From NCBI GenBank assembly GCA_947095585.1, contig OX352763.1, positions 41,900,010-41,964,009 of the forward strand: DNA of 64,000 nt, read 5' to 3'. Made by a program: the position numbers and the translations under genes. This DNA comes from Nephrocerus scutellatus (lineage: Eukaryota > Arthropoda > Insecta > Diptera > Pipunculidae). The notes below the pieces were generated by a model that worked only from the letters and a program-made list of their open reading frames with translations, made no database searches and was not told the DNA's origin. Within the stretch, counting starts at the first letter, position 1, and each line of letters starts with the position of its first letter. Positions 35,235 through 46,400 of this stretch are shown piece by piece.

Positions 35235-36420
35235 TAGGTTAGGTTAAGGTGGCTGTCAGTGGAACCGACACACTTAGACCAGTAATGGTCCATTGTGATA
35301 CCAAACGGATCAGGAAAAATTCCTTCCACCTACTCGATGAACCAATTAGAGCTTCGTATGAAGCGTAAGAGACCACCAATGTCAATGTTCATGAGATCAT
35401 TAGTGTCGTAGAAGAAGGCTCCCATATGGAGTTTACGCTTTTGGGAGAGGGCTGGACAAGTACAGAGAAGATGGACGATGGCCTCATCCTCTTCCTCAAC
35501 CATGCAGCTTCTGCAGAAGTCATTAGAGAAGACTCCAAGTTTTGCTGCATCCCTGCCTATGAGACAGTGTCCAGTGATGACACCTGCAATAGCACCGATG
35601 TGCGAACTTTTTTGAGAGATGCAACACTTGGAGCGTTTCGGATCCAGCTTGGTCCAGATTTTGAACTGCTTTGTCATCTACACGAGAGATGAACGACAGT
35701 TAAGGGCAAAAATTGAACTTGTGGAGACTAATTCCAGGGATTTTATTGCAGCTTGGCTATCCGAGAATATACGGATATCCTTAGCGGATATCCTTCAGGA
35801 TAGAGGAGTGAGCGATTTCATTTCTACTTCACTGGGAGATAGCATTAAGGCGAATGGCTTTTTTGCAAGAACGAACGAACTCTTTCTTGTTTCCAACTCT
35901 GCTTCCTGTCCAAAATAAGACCCAAATATTTGGCTCTATCAGAGAATGTTAAGCTTATACCTTTTATAGAAGGAGTGTTAATAACCAGCAAGTTAGCTTA
36001 TTGAGAGCATTCCGCAAGAGTTTCTTTAAGGTATTCGGGTATTTTCCTAAGACGGCAATAGCAATCTCATCCGCATAAGCAATTACTCTGCAGCCCTCAC
36101 CTCTTAGGCATACCAGCAGTTCATTTACCGCTAAGTTCCATAGAAGGGGGAGAGGACTCCACCTTGTGGGATTCCTCTGCAGACTGATCTTCTGGTAGAC
36201 GACACGCCCAGCTTTGAATTAATAATCCTACTTGTGAGCAGAAGATTAATCAATTCGCCAAGCGAGTCGTCTACCCTCAGCGCGATAGCGCGTCCGTAAT
36301 CGCAGAATTGTTGACGTTGTTAAAAGCGCCTTCAATGTCTAGGAATACCACCATTGCGTGCTCCTTGTGGTGAAGGGAATGTTCAATTTGTGAAATTTTC
36401 AATGTAAATTAGTGGCTGGT
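35235..36420 (-). mobile_element. I/LOA/R1-like non-LTR retrotransposon, 3' half
   Basis: Minus strand, high to low: VFLDIEGAFNNVNNSAITDA (RT motif A, about 36330), AYAD (catalytic box region, about 36090), SLTFSDRAKYLGLILD (about 35930), an RNase H-to-tail region, and a 115-codon frame (35677-35330). That frame has ITGHCLIGRDAAKL, the Cys motif CRSCMVEEEDEAIVHLLCTC and ALSQKRKLHMG. This tail follows RNase H in LOA/R1/I elements. The 3' end reads into TGGTCTAAGTGTGTCGGTTC and terminal (TAACC)n at 35230-35247. It shares its RT block with 3060-3830. Confidence 0.7.
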
Positions 36421-37425
36421 GAGGGAGGCTATTATAAAGTCAGTCTATAGGGAACACTCGTCCATTTCGACCATCTCGAATTCTACCAGTCAGAATTTGT
36501 TGGGACTTGTTTCAAAACAATTGTTTAGCGATCGGCTTACGATGGCGTACTTTTGAGATTTTTTTTATTCATAGGGGTAGTTTTAGGAGGAAAAGTATAA
36601 AAAAGGTTTTTTTTAAAAGAAAATAAAATTATTTTAAGTCTTAAAAATGAATTGTAACTATGCATATGTCGAGCTGAGAAGCTCCGCTTAACTATCTTAC
36701 ATATCTATATATAACAAATCACAAAACTACTCAAATACGAGAATAATAATGCGTTGCTTCCAGTAGTGGTTTTTATGTATGTAGTTATACAAGTGTTTAT
36801 TAGTTTGCCTCACTGCACAATAGGTCATTCAATCCACGTTATCATTTCCATTAGTGACCGACCAATGATTAGCGTAGATACTAGCTTCATTTTTCATTCT
36901 TTACTCAACATTACATGCATTATGCATGTCAGTAAAATTCCACAGTTGCTATGATTCCCTTTGCAAGAAGTAAAACGGGAAGGATTACTACTAGATTACA
37001 ATTTATGGGAAAATTCTTAGACTTCAAGTACGTGACTACCACATGACGATCGAATTTCGGTTTATGGATGTGTTGTGTGTTCATTTGCATCGAAATATTG
37101 TTCCCACGATGATGACACAAAGAAATCTTCTAAAATCTTCTAAAATGTAAATTGTTGTCAATTTAGAATTTTATGAGGGTGATCTTTAGGCAACAAGTGA
37201 ACAAGAGAGCTATGTAACGACAGTTGTATATGTTTATAAATAATTATAAATTGATTTTATGAGTTGTCTTACTGAGCGATGGTTCTTGACCAGCCATAAA
37301 GGGTTTTACTCTTCCGTGTTTATAGTTTAGTTTTCACTTGATGGTTTTCACGTCATCACTTAAAAGTAAACTTTCTTTCCATTTACACTAAAACCAAAAA
37401 ATTAAAAATCTACCCTTCAGCGAGC
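36421..37425. other. Intergenic sequence, no gene supported
   Basis: AT-rich, with no recognised repeat or ORF of interest. Confidence 0.35.
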
Positions 37426-37427
37426 AA

Positions 37428-38056
37428 AACAAATAAAATTAAAATTTTCTATGTAAATTCTATAATCGGAGAATTCCACGTACAATGTGCAAAGTTTGAA
37501 TAAAATCGGGTTGAGTTTTCAAAAATTTATATGGGAGCACCTCGGCCCTAGGGCCCGATCATTTTTTTGTTGTTTTTTTTATACACGCTCAAGAGGTTTG
37601 CACCCTTATAATGCTTAGCACAGCGTTAGCGTTCGGAAATTAAGGAGAGAAAAAGGTGAGATGTCTATGCACATGTATCTTGACTGACTGTAGATCATAC
37701 AAATGCGGAAACATCTTGCAACGTTTTAGAAAACCTAAGCATTTCGCAGCATTCTTTAGCGATGGTGAATATGTGCTCGTTCCAACGAAGGTTGTTGTTG
37801 TCGCACATACCGAGTATTGCAAATTTGTCAGTTTCTTTGATGCAAGATAAAGGTTGGGGGTTTAAATTACGCTTAGAGTACTTCCAAATTTAAATAGAAT
37901 GCGTTGTCGTTGGAAATACATATGTGTGAAAAGTTTGAACAAATTGAGCTTTAGTAAGTGGGTTAAAAATTGATTACAAGATTTGGCCAGCCAGCCAGCC
38001 AACAACAAACAAACAAACACGGGCACGCGAAGTTAATATAGAGAACTTTAAAAATG
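37428..38056 (-). repeat. Modular repeat family, copy 6, split by a LINE fragment
   Basis: The proximal half (37428-37561) has AAATTAAAATTTTCTATGTA, AATCGGAGAA and CTAGGGCCCGATCA. The distal half (37880-38056) resumes CTTCCAAATTTAAATAG, GGAAATACATATGTG, AAAAATTGATTACAAGATTT, a CAGC/CAAA-rich tract and GCACGCGAAGTTAATATAGA. Removing 37562-37879 restores the CCCGATCACTTCCAAA text seen in other copies. Confidence 0.7.
37562..37879 (-). mobile_element. 5'-truncated CR1/jockey-like LINE insertion
   Basis: The minus-strand reading starts at the AAATTT... boundary, has CIKETDKFAILGMCDNNNLR and HIFTIAKECCEMLRF-like text (compare 14000-14160), passes the TTGCACCCTTATAATGCTTA landmark also seen at 13520, and ends in an A-rich tail (the T-run at 37565-37580 on +). 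Truncation at 5' plus a poly(A) tail is the standard signature of LINE insertion. Confidence 0.65.
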
Positions 38057-38059
38057 CAA

Positions 38060-38410
38060 GTATTCCAAGTGTCCAAATATGACCGGTCAGTGGTTGGTGG
38101 CGTAAGTCGGCGAGTGCTAGTGGGTGGGGGTTAGTGGGATGGGGAAGCCGGGAAACTCCGGGTATTTCCACTAGCATGTATGTCTGTTGGTTTGTAATAC
38201 GACACTAAAACTCAAAAACTAGACAGCCGATTGAGCAGAAACATTCAAAGAACATGCGTCTTAGCAAAATCGCAGTAAACCACATAGTGCGAATATGATC
38301 GAGGTGGCGCTTTGTTTAGGTTTAGGCAATAGTACACCCATCCCGAGGTAGTGATGGCAAGGCGGGGATTAATGTGTGCGGGTGACGGAGCGTCCGGGAA
38401 AAGCTAGTAT
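38060..38410 (+). mobile_element. Helitron-like 3' end
   Basis: The text AATACGACACTAAAACTCAA ... ACTAGACAGCCGATTGAGCA and the GGTG-rich block (38090-38150) are like those of the element starting at 50666. The end is CGTCCGGGAAAAGCTAGT, matching the CTRRT terminus expected of Helitrons, followed by AT. No helicase gene is present. Confidence 0.45.
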
Positions 38411-40690
38411 ATATATAGATAGAGAGAACTAAGGTTCCAATAGAATAATACAAATATACATGCATACGAATCTTCATCACGAGTTTTTTTTACCCACTTT
38501 AGCATGAACTTTGAGCAGTAAAAAGCAGACTTTTTAAAAACTTTTTTTGACGTGAAAACGTCTGGCTACAAAGGGGTGTATGTTCAAAAAGTAAAATGTT
38601 TAGTAAGACTCTGTTAAATGTCACTATTTTGAGAACTAAACCATTTCTCAAGCGATTCGCATGAAATTCGGAATATATAGGACTAAGATGCGATTATAAG
38701 ACTTCTTACTATGGAAATTCTGGAATATGGTCATTAGAACCATACCATTTTGAGATCTCCCTTCGTGAATACGTTCCACAGACAAGAAGATATTTATTTT
38801 TTTTTCTTTAGTCCCGGGCAGACGTTGTCACGCTCAAAACCTACGGCAGTGTTTCAGATACAGTCCACCCTGCTCTTTTTTTATCTTGACCACTGTTTGT
38901 CTATATATTTTTCGACTTCTTTGAGGTCTTCTTTAACCACCTTTCACGTGTCTAGAGTGCTGAAATTTTGTGAGCAGCTCATTTTGATAGGCCATTTCTG
39001 TGATTACATGTGGGACGCGAGATGCGAGTGTGGCGCGTGTGATTAGTGGAAAAATTGGGTTTCCAACTTTTTTAGGTATTTTTTAACCAACTTCCACGCG
39101 TCCTAGAGAGTTGGAATTTTCTAAGTAGGTTAGTCTTGTAGGGCATTTCTGAGATCCCAGATGTTGTAAGTCTCGTCTGGGGCGTGTGATTTGTGAAGAA
39201 GAGGTTTTTTTACTTTTTTGATGTCCTTTTTAACCAACTTTTACACGAAATTTAATGCGAGTGTGAAGCGTGTGTAATGTGAGTGATACGTGTAGGCGCG
39301 TAGGACGCGTGTGACGCGTTTGGTGTTTGTTGATGTATAGATAAAAGTTTGTCCGCGAAGAACGAAGTTTTTTTTACATTTTCTTGTATTTTTCTTTATA
39401 TTGCGTTGATTGGTTTTGCTGCAATGATCAATATCTGCATTTATTTATAGCTCCATTAATTCATAGTTAGCGTAATAGCGCGCACATAAGAAACTCAGAA
39501 AAGAAAGAAAAACAGCGGGAAGTTACTTGTATGTAATATATTTCTATTCTGAATTATGTCCATTTTATTTGAATTCACTTGAAGCTTGGATCAAGCGATG
39601 TGTAGAGACGGACGATGGCGGAATAGTTGCAATTACAGCTTGTCGGTGGTGGCATCGGGTATGAAAGTCGATGACAAATAACAAATTACAAGCCTTATTT
39701 TATCTAAGATTGTTATATAGAAACAGAAAAAGTTTTAAAGCAATAAAAAAAGATACAACCTCAGACTCAGTACCAATCAAAACAGTTGGAAAACTGATAG
39801 GTTAACTGTACTACAAGCTTACGTAAACATACACAACGAGTAGGTAGCCCAGATTAAAGTACATCAAGTCAATTCAGAAAACATTACGAGCAAAAATAGT
39901 TCACAATATTTACCCGTGCCGCATTGTTTTTTTTTTACCTCAGTACATGTACGTTCCGTCGCATTGTCTATGAATGGTTGGTCGGATAGGCACGGGCAAA
40001 ACAGAAGCTAACGACGGTCTGGGCGGCTGGGACACTTGAAAGCGCTCTCGTAAAAGTCACAATCACAACCAGATCTCATCGCTGATTAAGAGAAACCTAA
40101 TTAACTCGATGATGATTCAAAAAAGATAGACAGAGAGAGAATCAACATCTCAACCCAAACGACCAACTTCTCAATGAATTATTAAAAATAGATCTTCGTG
40201 TTTCCAGATTTAGTTTACAGAATATTTTGAAATTATTTTGAATAGAATTCATTCAAATGGTGTGCGTGCACTAAAGCTGATTGATGGACTAAATATAAGA
40301 GCGAGATGGTGAATTTTCGCTGAATAAAGGCGCAATAGATATTGCTACATTTCTATACTAACTGTCTGAGAGGTGAAACGAAAATTGAATCGGCACATCT
40401 CTGTTCAACAATAAATACATTTCAATTCAAAATATTTGTGCGATTTTTTTGTGTGATTTTAGCAAAATGATCAAAAGTAACAAATTCGTTTTCTTATAAA
40501 CAAATTTTGACCGACAATGTGCGATAGATAGACAAGTTGCACATGATGTGCTGAGATTTTTTTAAATGAGATTTTATGAGCCGACCAAATTGCACCAGAA
40601 CTAATCAAACACGGAGGAAACGATCTCAACGGGATATTTAGAAATGTTTTCCATCGAGTGTGAAAAAAAGCCAAGATAACAAAAGAGTGA
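38411..40690. other. Intergenic sequence with a diverged tandem repeat
   Basis: 38890-39250 holds about two and a half diverged units of 150 bp, marked by TTTAACCACCTTTCACGTGT, TTTAACCAACTTCCACGCGT and TTTAACCAACTTTTACACG, each followed by a GGCATTTCTG-type or GCGTGTGAT-type motif. The rest is AT-rich with no ORF of interest. Confidence 0.45.
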
Positions 40691-40691
40691 A

Positions 40692-41080
40692 GGGAATTAA
40701 AATTTTACTTGTAAATTCTCTAATCGGAGATACACATGTGTGCAAAGTTTGAATAAAATCGGGGTAGTTTTTAAAAAAAAATTGTGTGGGAGCCCATCGG
40801 CCCAAATTTGTACAAAAAGTGTTGTTCTTCGGAGATACATATGTGTATAAAATTTGAAAAAAATCGTTTAATTTTAAAAAATGTGGGAGCCCCCTGAACA
40901 GTCCCCTGAATCACTTAAAAATTTTAAAAGAAAGTGTTGTCACCGGAAATGCAGGTGCATACAAATTTTAAAGAAAATCGGGTTTTGGGAAGTAGGTTAA
41001 AAATTGATCGCAAGATTCCACCCCCGAACGAACGAACGACAGAACCATGGCGACAGGAAGTTAATATAGAGAATTTAAAA
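40692..41080 (-). repeat. Modular repeat family, copy 7 (three modules)
   Basis: AATTAAAATTTTACTTGTAA, ATTCTCTAATCGGAGATACA, ACATGTGTGCAAAGTTTGAA, then modules at 40828 and 40945, then ATCGCAAGATTCCACCCC, (CGAA)n and GGAAGTTAATATAGAGAATT. Both ends are present, making it one of the most complete short copies. Confidence 0.8.
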
Positions 41081-41085
41081 AGGCA

Positions 41086-41420
41086 GCAGCTACGACTATC
41101 GTCCCATTAGCTTATCTTCAACTAAATACAAACTCGAGAAAAGATTTAGAAATTCCATCGAGCATAATCTAGAAGTCTAGAATCGGCCATACGCCGTAAA
41201 GGACAAATCCAGGACCATCTTTACACCTTCTGAGTCCTCATTTAAAATTTCATAGCAAAAAACAAAGATTTAATCATAGCTTTTCTGGACTTGAAAGCCG
41301 GACTCTCTAAAATGATTAGAGGACCCCTTTTATTCATCAATTTCCTGAATAAGAGATAGCGGAAAAGTGAAAACGGCGAACCAACAGAACATCGGTCGAA
41401 GCTCAAGAATACTCAATGCA
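41086..41420 (+). mobile_element. Non-LTR RT remnant
   Basis: Translation gives DYRPISLSSTKYKLEKRF (an RT block 0/1 motif) and NRPYAVKDKSRTIF before stops and shifts. A matching C-terminal piece lies at 41760-42055, with a modular repeat between them. Confidence 0.5.
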
Positions 41421-41424
41421 AAAA

Positions 41425-41690
41425 ATAGCCCATAAAAATTTTCTTGTAAATTCTCTAATCGGAGATACACATGTGTGCATGTGCAGTTTGACTAAAATTG
41501 GGTTAATTTTTCAAAAACTATATGAGAGGCCTTCGATGCTCAGGCCCGATCACTTCCAAATTTTTACAAAAAGTGTTGTCAATCGGAGCATGTGTATCTC
41601 CGGTATAAAATTGGTAAAAAATCGGGTAACTTTTGTAAAATATTTGTATGGAATCCTGCGACCGCAAGGCTCAAGTGGCCTAATATCAAA
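41425..41690 (-). repeat. Modular repeat family, copy 8 (truncated)
   Basis: AGCCCATAAAAATTTTCTTG, TAAATTCTCTAATCGGAGAT, ACACATGTGTGCATGTG, CAGGCCCGATCACTTCCAAA and a second module at 41580. The distal end is lost. Confidence 0.7.
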
Positions 41691-41759
41691 TACATATCAA
41701 AACAGTAACAAATACATAAGTAGGAGTCACCATCTCTCACGGCGATCAATGTGACCAGG

Positions 41760-42055
41760 AAGGGCAATTATAATGCAGATGAAAGAGAAACAATTTAATT
41801 GGTTCGGCCACATACAACGAATTGAATACTCCAGGATACCGAAGAAAATACATGAAATGGAGGTAATGGGACAAACTCCAGAGGTAAACCACGAAACCAA
41901 TAGGAATAACTCGTCCAAACAAAGGGGGAAGACAAATATGGAAATAAAGATAACTATCATGATCACAGAAGTGAGACAATGGCTGCACCCAAGCTTAGCG
42001 GCAACAAAAGAAGTTGATGAAAAAGAAGAACATTTTTGGAGCAGGAAAAGGTAGC
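41760..42055 (+). mobile_element. C-terminal fragment of a non-LTR retrotransposon protein
   Basis: A 93-codon frame with EKQFNWFGHIQRIEYSRIPK and KIHEMEVMG, matching in form the W-x-GH-x-R-terminal domain of RTE/BovB-type polyproteins. It probably belongs with the RT remnant at 41086-41420. Confidence 0.5.
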
Positions 42056-42236
42056 ATTCTTTCTTGATTGATACTGCGTTGCCAGTATCACTGAATAAAA
42101 AGTATGGGCCAAAATGAAACTCCCTGGATTGCTGACCAGTCCAAATGCGACAATTTTGCTTATGAACAAAGCCGTTGAGCCCGAAATGGGATGGGCTTTA
42201 TTGTTATGAATGATTAGCGCACGTATAGTGTCGCAA

Positions 42237-42335
42237 CCTAAGGCGGTGGTACAGTGGTAAGAACCATTGGCTCCCACTCCGAGGACACCGGGTTCGATTT
42301 ACGACACGTAAAAAAACCCTATGAAAAATTTTCAC
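42237..42335 (+). mobile_element. tRNA-like SINE head
   Basis: TGGTACAGTGGTAAGAACC resembles box A and CCGGGTTCGATTTACG box B. It lacks the body seen at 31624, so it may be another SINE family or a tRNA relic. The stems do not support a functional tRNA. Confidence 0.4.
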
Positions 42336-42353
42336 CGCACTGATCATCTAGAT

Positions 42354-43287
42354 CAGTGGCACTTAAACTAGGGGTTAAACTAGGGATATTTTATTGGGGT
42401 CGCGGTCATCAGTCTTGGGAAAATTGCGTTGGGGTTCGCAGTAACTGAGCGGCTGCAATGACGGAAAATTAAAATGGATTTCCGTCCAAAACTTTAGACA
42501 TTAAATTCACTCCTTGTGTGATTCATAGGAAAGCATCAGAAGCTGAATAATTCCCTGCATAAAGTGTTGAAAGAGGTTGTAACTGTAAGAACCCTTATGA
42601 AAAGTAGCGATCTTAAAAAGCTGTAATTGTCGTCTCTTGATTATTTAGCACTTGAAATTCAATTTAGCAAAATATTTTCTTTCCAAATTTTATATTTCAA
42701 ACCACGAATTGCCATTAACGACAAAACCAAAAGCTTTGTACCATCTTTGAGTAAAAGCACAGGAAGAGTTTGCTAAGCTGTCAACTGATTTGATGGACAA
42801 AATGTTGTACTAGTACTCCACAAAAAGGACCACTTCACGATATCCTTGGCAATGTTTTAAAATAGTCTGGACACAGCCGCACTTGCTGCCTCCTACATAA
42901 GGGAAACAACCCACTCGGTTCCTCCAACTAAGATTGCAGTTCATCGAAAACTTGGGAGAGGAGCTCTCCGTCCTCTGATATTGGAAAGATTGAGACATTT
43001 TACATTACTGGAAGATCTCATATAAGGACAGCAGTAGAATCCATTTTAGGAAACATAAAACATAAATTTACATTGTCTACAATTTTTAAACAATTATAGG
43101 CAATTAGGTCATTGTATTTGGCAGCAATTCCTAACAAGAACAACAAAGGGAATCATAAAAATACATATTTTATTTTTGTGTTGTTGTTAAATGTTCTATT
43201 TTTTATGCATTTATAAAACCTATGGGGATTGCCAAAATGCTTCAACTGAAAAAGTGGGTCGCGAGAAAAAAAGTTTAGGAACCCTTA
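42354..43287. mobile_element. Non-autonomous Buster-like hAT element with perfect 8-bp target duplication
   Basis: It is flanked by ATCTAGAT at 42346-42353 and 43288-43295. The left end CAGTGGCACTTAAACTAGGG ... GGGGTCGCGG mirrors the right end (reverse complement TAAGGGTTCCTAAACTTTTT ... CTCGCGACCC). The CAGTGG start, the TTAAACT core and the GGTCGCG block are typical of Buster-type hAT ends. The 934-bp interior has no intact transposase. Confidence 0.82.
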
Positions 43288-43295
43288 ATCTAGAT

Positions 43296-44260
43296 TACTA
43301 GTACAGATGATACGTTGCTGTACATGTGACATACAGTTGCCGTATACTGCTGTATTCCCATATACGGTTTAGTTGATGTATGAAGTAATCTAGCTGTAGG
43401 TAGATGCAGAGCCATCAATGTAGGCTTATGAGCACAATATTCTACTTTGTGAATTGTGAGTGCTCGGGTGTTAACTCAAATCCACCCATCACAAAACTTT
43501 CTTTCTTCTATACAACTGTTTCCAAGCCCACGATGTGCCTAGGCATTATAAGGGTGCAAGTCCCATGAAGCGTACGCTAATTATAAAAAAAGCTATAGAC
43601 GATTTCAAAAGTCGTTACGCATAACCGAGCAATACCCTAGATATTTTTCTCCCTTTTTGTAAAGTCTATTTGTGATTAATAATTCGTTAACAATTCAAAG
43701 TCTCATACTCGCATACGCAGAAGATATCTAATACTAGCATTTCAATGGCTATAGATTATAGAAGAAGCTATTATCCAGACACATGTACCTAAAGTCTTTA
43801 AAGACTCCTTAACATTAAGACCTTATCTTTCAAAATAACACCCGCTCTGCTGTTATTATTTAAAAGACAATCACCTGTAGTTTCAAGTAGAGATCCTAGT
43901 CTATAATGGCTAGAAAAAACACTTAAAACTTATAGCTTTATGAGAAAGTTGTACAACTCCACATCGTACAAAGAATAATCTGGCTTGGATAGGCGAAAAC
44001 TTAAAAGTCATTTTTGGTAGAATTTATTGGACACGAACTAAGCCATCACTTGGCCACAAGGCCCATAGCTAAGGGAAAAAAGTTTATGACGTCGGATCTT
44101 AATTTTACTTCTGTGTCCAAAAAATGCAAGCGATTTGTTTGCGGGAACTGTTGAACCTATCGACAATGTCGAATTGAATTTTAAAAAAGACAGACTTTCA
44201 TATTCCAATCGTTGACTCGACCGCATTTGCTCAGCTAAGTTGCGTCGAAATATACCTTTC
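43296..44260. other. Intergenic sequence, no gene supported
   Basis: AT-rich, with no recognised repeat beyond a CR1-like scrap at about 43540-43566 (GGCATTATAAGGGTGCAAG, inverse of the 13520 landmark). Confidence 0.35.
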
Positions 44261-44261
44261 C

Positions 44262-44365
44262 CATGCCATCCTAATAATAATAAATAATATATCGTGCGAC
44301 AGACCGTTGTGGTCCAAGTGTTGTTCGTGTCATATTTTTGGACACAAATGGAAGGGACATACACA
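44262..44365 (-). mobile_element. 3' part of the tRNA-derived SINE
   Basis: Reverse complement reads GTCCCTTCCATTTGTGTCC, TGGACCACAACGGTCTGTCG and an ATT-triplet tail, matching the last third of the 31624 copy. Confidence 0.65.
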
Positions 44366-45039
44366 TTAATACCTTATCCGAAAATCGTGGTGAGAAGTAA
44401 CAAGATATTGCTCTCGGGCGGGGTTTGTTAGACTTTCGCGTGAGGTCGGACCGTAAACAAATACCTGTGTGCTGATATACTCAGGTCGAAATTTCAACAC
44501 AACTCTAACTCAAACTCTCAACCCCGCATATTAACGTAGAAAAAAACCCAATAATAGATTATCACTCCTTGTACTTAAATTACATAACTCAATGTCAATT
44601 TTTTACATTTATCTGTGTATGTAGTCTGACAAATAGCTATTCATAAACATGAACTGTTTCGTGCGGTCAACACGGTGGTATCATCATCTGACCCTATTTC
44701 TTCTTCAAAAATGAATGCAGTGCTCGCCTTTCGGTCAGTAAAGAACGGTAATGGTTTCTTCAAGATGGCCCGATACGACCTACCTAAGCAAAATTGAGTC
44801 ATTGAGAGCAATAGTGGCGTAACCCCAAATTGCAACAATTGAGATAATCGCGATTAAAGAAGTTGAAGAAAAATAAATAGATTTTTTGTTTCGTTTTTAA
44901 AATAATAGTTAATGAACCTCAATTATGACATAACTAATTGTATATCTTATATATTAGATGGTAATCTTGTCTGTAAATGTATGAATAACTGGAATAATAA
45001 AAGTCTTGATAAATTAGGGGAATAATATTGAATACCTCC

Positions 45040-45660
45040 AGTAAATCTTTCTTGTTTTCTTCACTAATGGAATTCCATTCTGGGGAATTTAAATGCCAAA
45101 GGTTACACGAGAACACTAAAGACAATGGACATCGAGTCATAGAAATGGCAAAAAGCAATAATTTGGTCGTTGCGCGTAAAAGCTTTGCGCATCATCACAA
45201 AAGACTGCATCCGCGAATCAGATTCGAGTCAACACGGCTGCCCTTCGCAAGCGATAGAACTCCTGACCTAAATGCAGGGAGAGAAATGAACACGCCTTAA
45301 AATTACTGTCATTAGTACTGCTGACTCCATCTTAGGCAGTAGTCGTAGAAATCGGAACGACTGGTTCGATGACGAATGTAAGTGACTCTGACGTAGCGGC
45401 GAGAGGAACAATCCTCTATAAGTCCATTCATAGTGGCTTACGCAGACGACATCCTAATCGTTGGTAGAAACTAAGGAGCTGTACAGGAAGATTCCATCCA
45501 AATCTGGGGCTGTTCATAAATGAGAGTAAAACAAAGTACATGGTGCTCGGCTCTACCTTGCCTGAGGTCGCCGGTGTCGGCCTTAAGAGCAAACGAAAGA
45601 AAACCGTTGGTTTTCTCAGGATGAGGTCAGCAATGTTGCTGCTATAACCCTAAACCAATC
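45040..45660 (+). mobile_element. RTE-like family B fragment, + strand
   Basis: Text such as GAGAACACTAAAGACAATGG, AAAAGCAATAATTTGGTCGT, CGAGTCAACACGGCTGCCCT, GCGAGAGGAACAATCCTCTA and CTTACGCAGACGACATCCTA parallels the reverse strand of 18.9-21.1 kb. Endonuclease and RT parts are joined with large deletions. No long open frame. Confidence 0.6.
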
Positions 45661-45889
45661 CATGAGACAGAAAACGTCTTAAAAATACTTCTTTTGTTTT
45701 TCTATAAAAACAACTTCTAAGTCACAAGATAAGTAAGACCGGCTTCTCATTAGATATTTATGGTCAATTTGGTTACCAAAGTATTCACTATGTGAAACAA
45801 TATATTGCCATAAGCCGGGCATCTAAATTTTTCTATTTTGCCCAAAAAACTGGTCGGTGTACACTGTACTTGATTAAAAATTTGGAGTA

Positions 45890-46400
45890 CTCACAACATT
45901 TTTAACAAATGCAGCATGTAGCTGCCAATTTCTTGGGGACCTCTTGATCCAACCGACTCATCCCAAATGTAAATGTAAGCTTTCTTCCTTAGCACGTCAT
46001 GGATACCCAGACAGTATGTCAAAAGATGCCTCTTGTAATAGGAAACACTCGTTGTAATGAATGGCTGGAGTCGGCAAATCAACATCAAATGCAATTACCG
46101 AAGTGTCTAGAGCATGGAATGATAGATTGAAATCAGTATTTAAAGTCTTTCGTAATACATGCTCTGATACGGGACTAACATTGGAATCCTTGTACAAATT
46201 ATACATTCTAAAAATGAGCTTAGCATAGATAAGAATTTTCTTTCGGACTTATAGTGGGTGTAATATGATTCATATGAAGGAAATTTGTTTATGAATTCTC
46301 TAAGTTCTTGCAATTTTAGTTCACTGGTCCTATTTCCAGGCTTTGCCTTTCCGCGTTGGTCTAAAGATGGAGATTGTGTAGAAGATCTGCAGTGCAAACA
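45890..46400 (-). pseudogene. Broken copy of a multi-copy insect transposon-type protein
   Basis: Three overlapping minus-strand frames fit end to end: LQELREFINKFPSYESYYTH with YKSERKFL; then YNLYKDSNVSPVSEHVLRKT and LNTDFNLSFHA, with FDVDLPTPAIHYNECF; then YKRHLLTYCLGIHDV, YIYIWDESVGSRGPQEIGSY. I recall this motif order from repeated, unnamed transposase-like proteins in insect genomes. I cannot assign the superfamily. Two frameshifts make it a pseudogene. Confidence 0.5.

Noticed and set aside
35228..35250. Telomere-like GGTTAGGTTAGG run
   Set aside because: It is the short terminal repeat of the minus-strand I/LOA-like LINE, not a telomeric array. Flies lack TTAGG telomeres.
42237..42320. 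Functional tRNA gene
   Set aside because: Box A and B resemblance is present, but the acceptor and anticodon stems do not pair well, so a SINE relic is more likely. The same applies to 10710-10795 and 31624.
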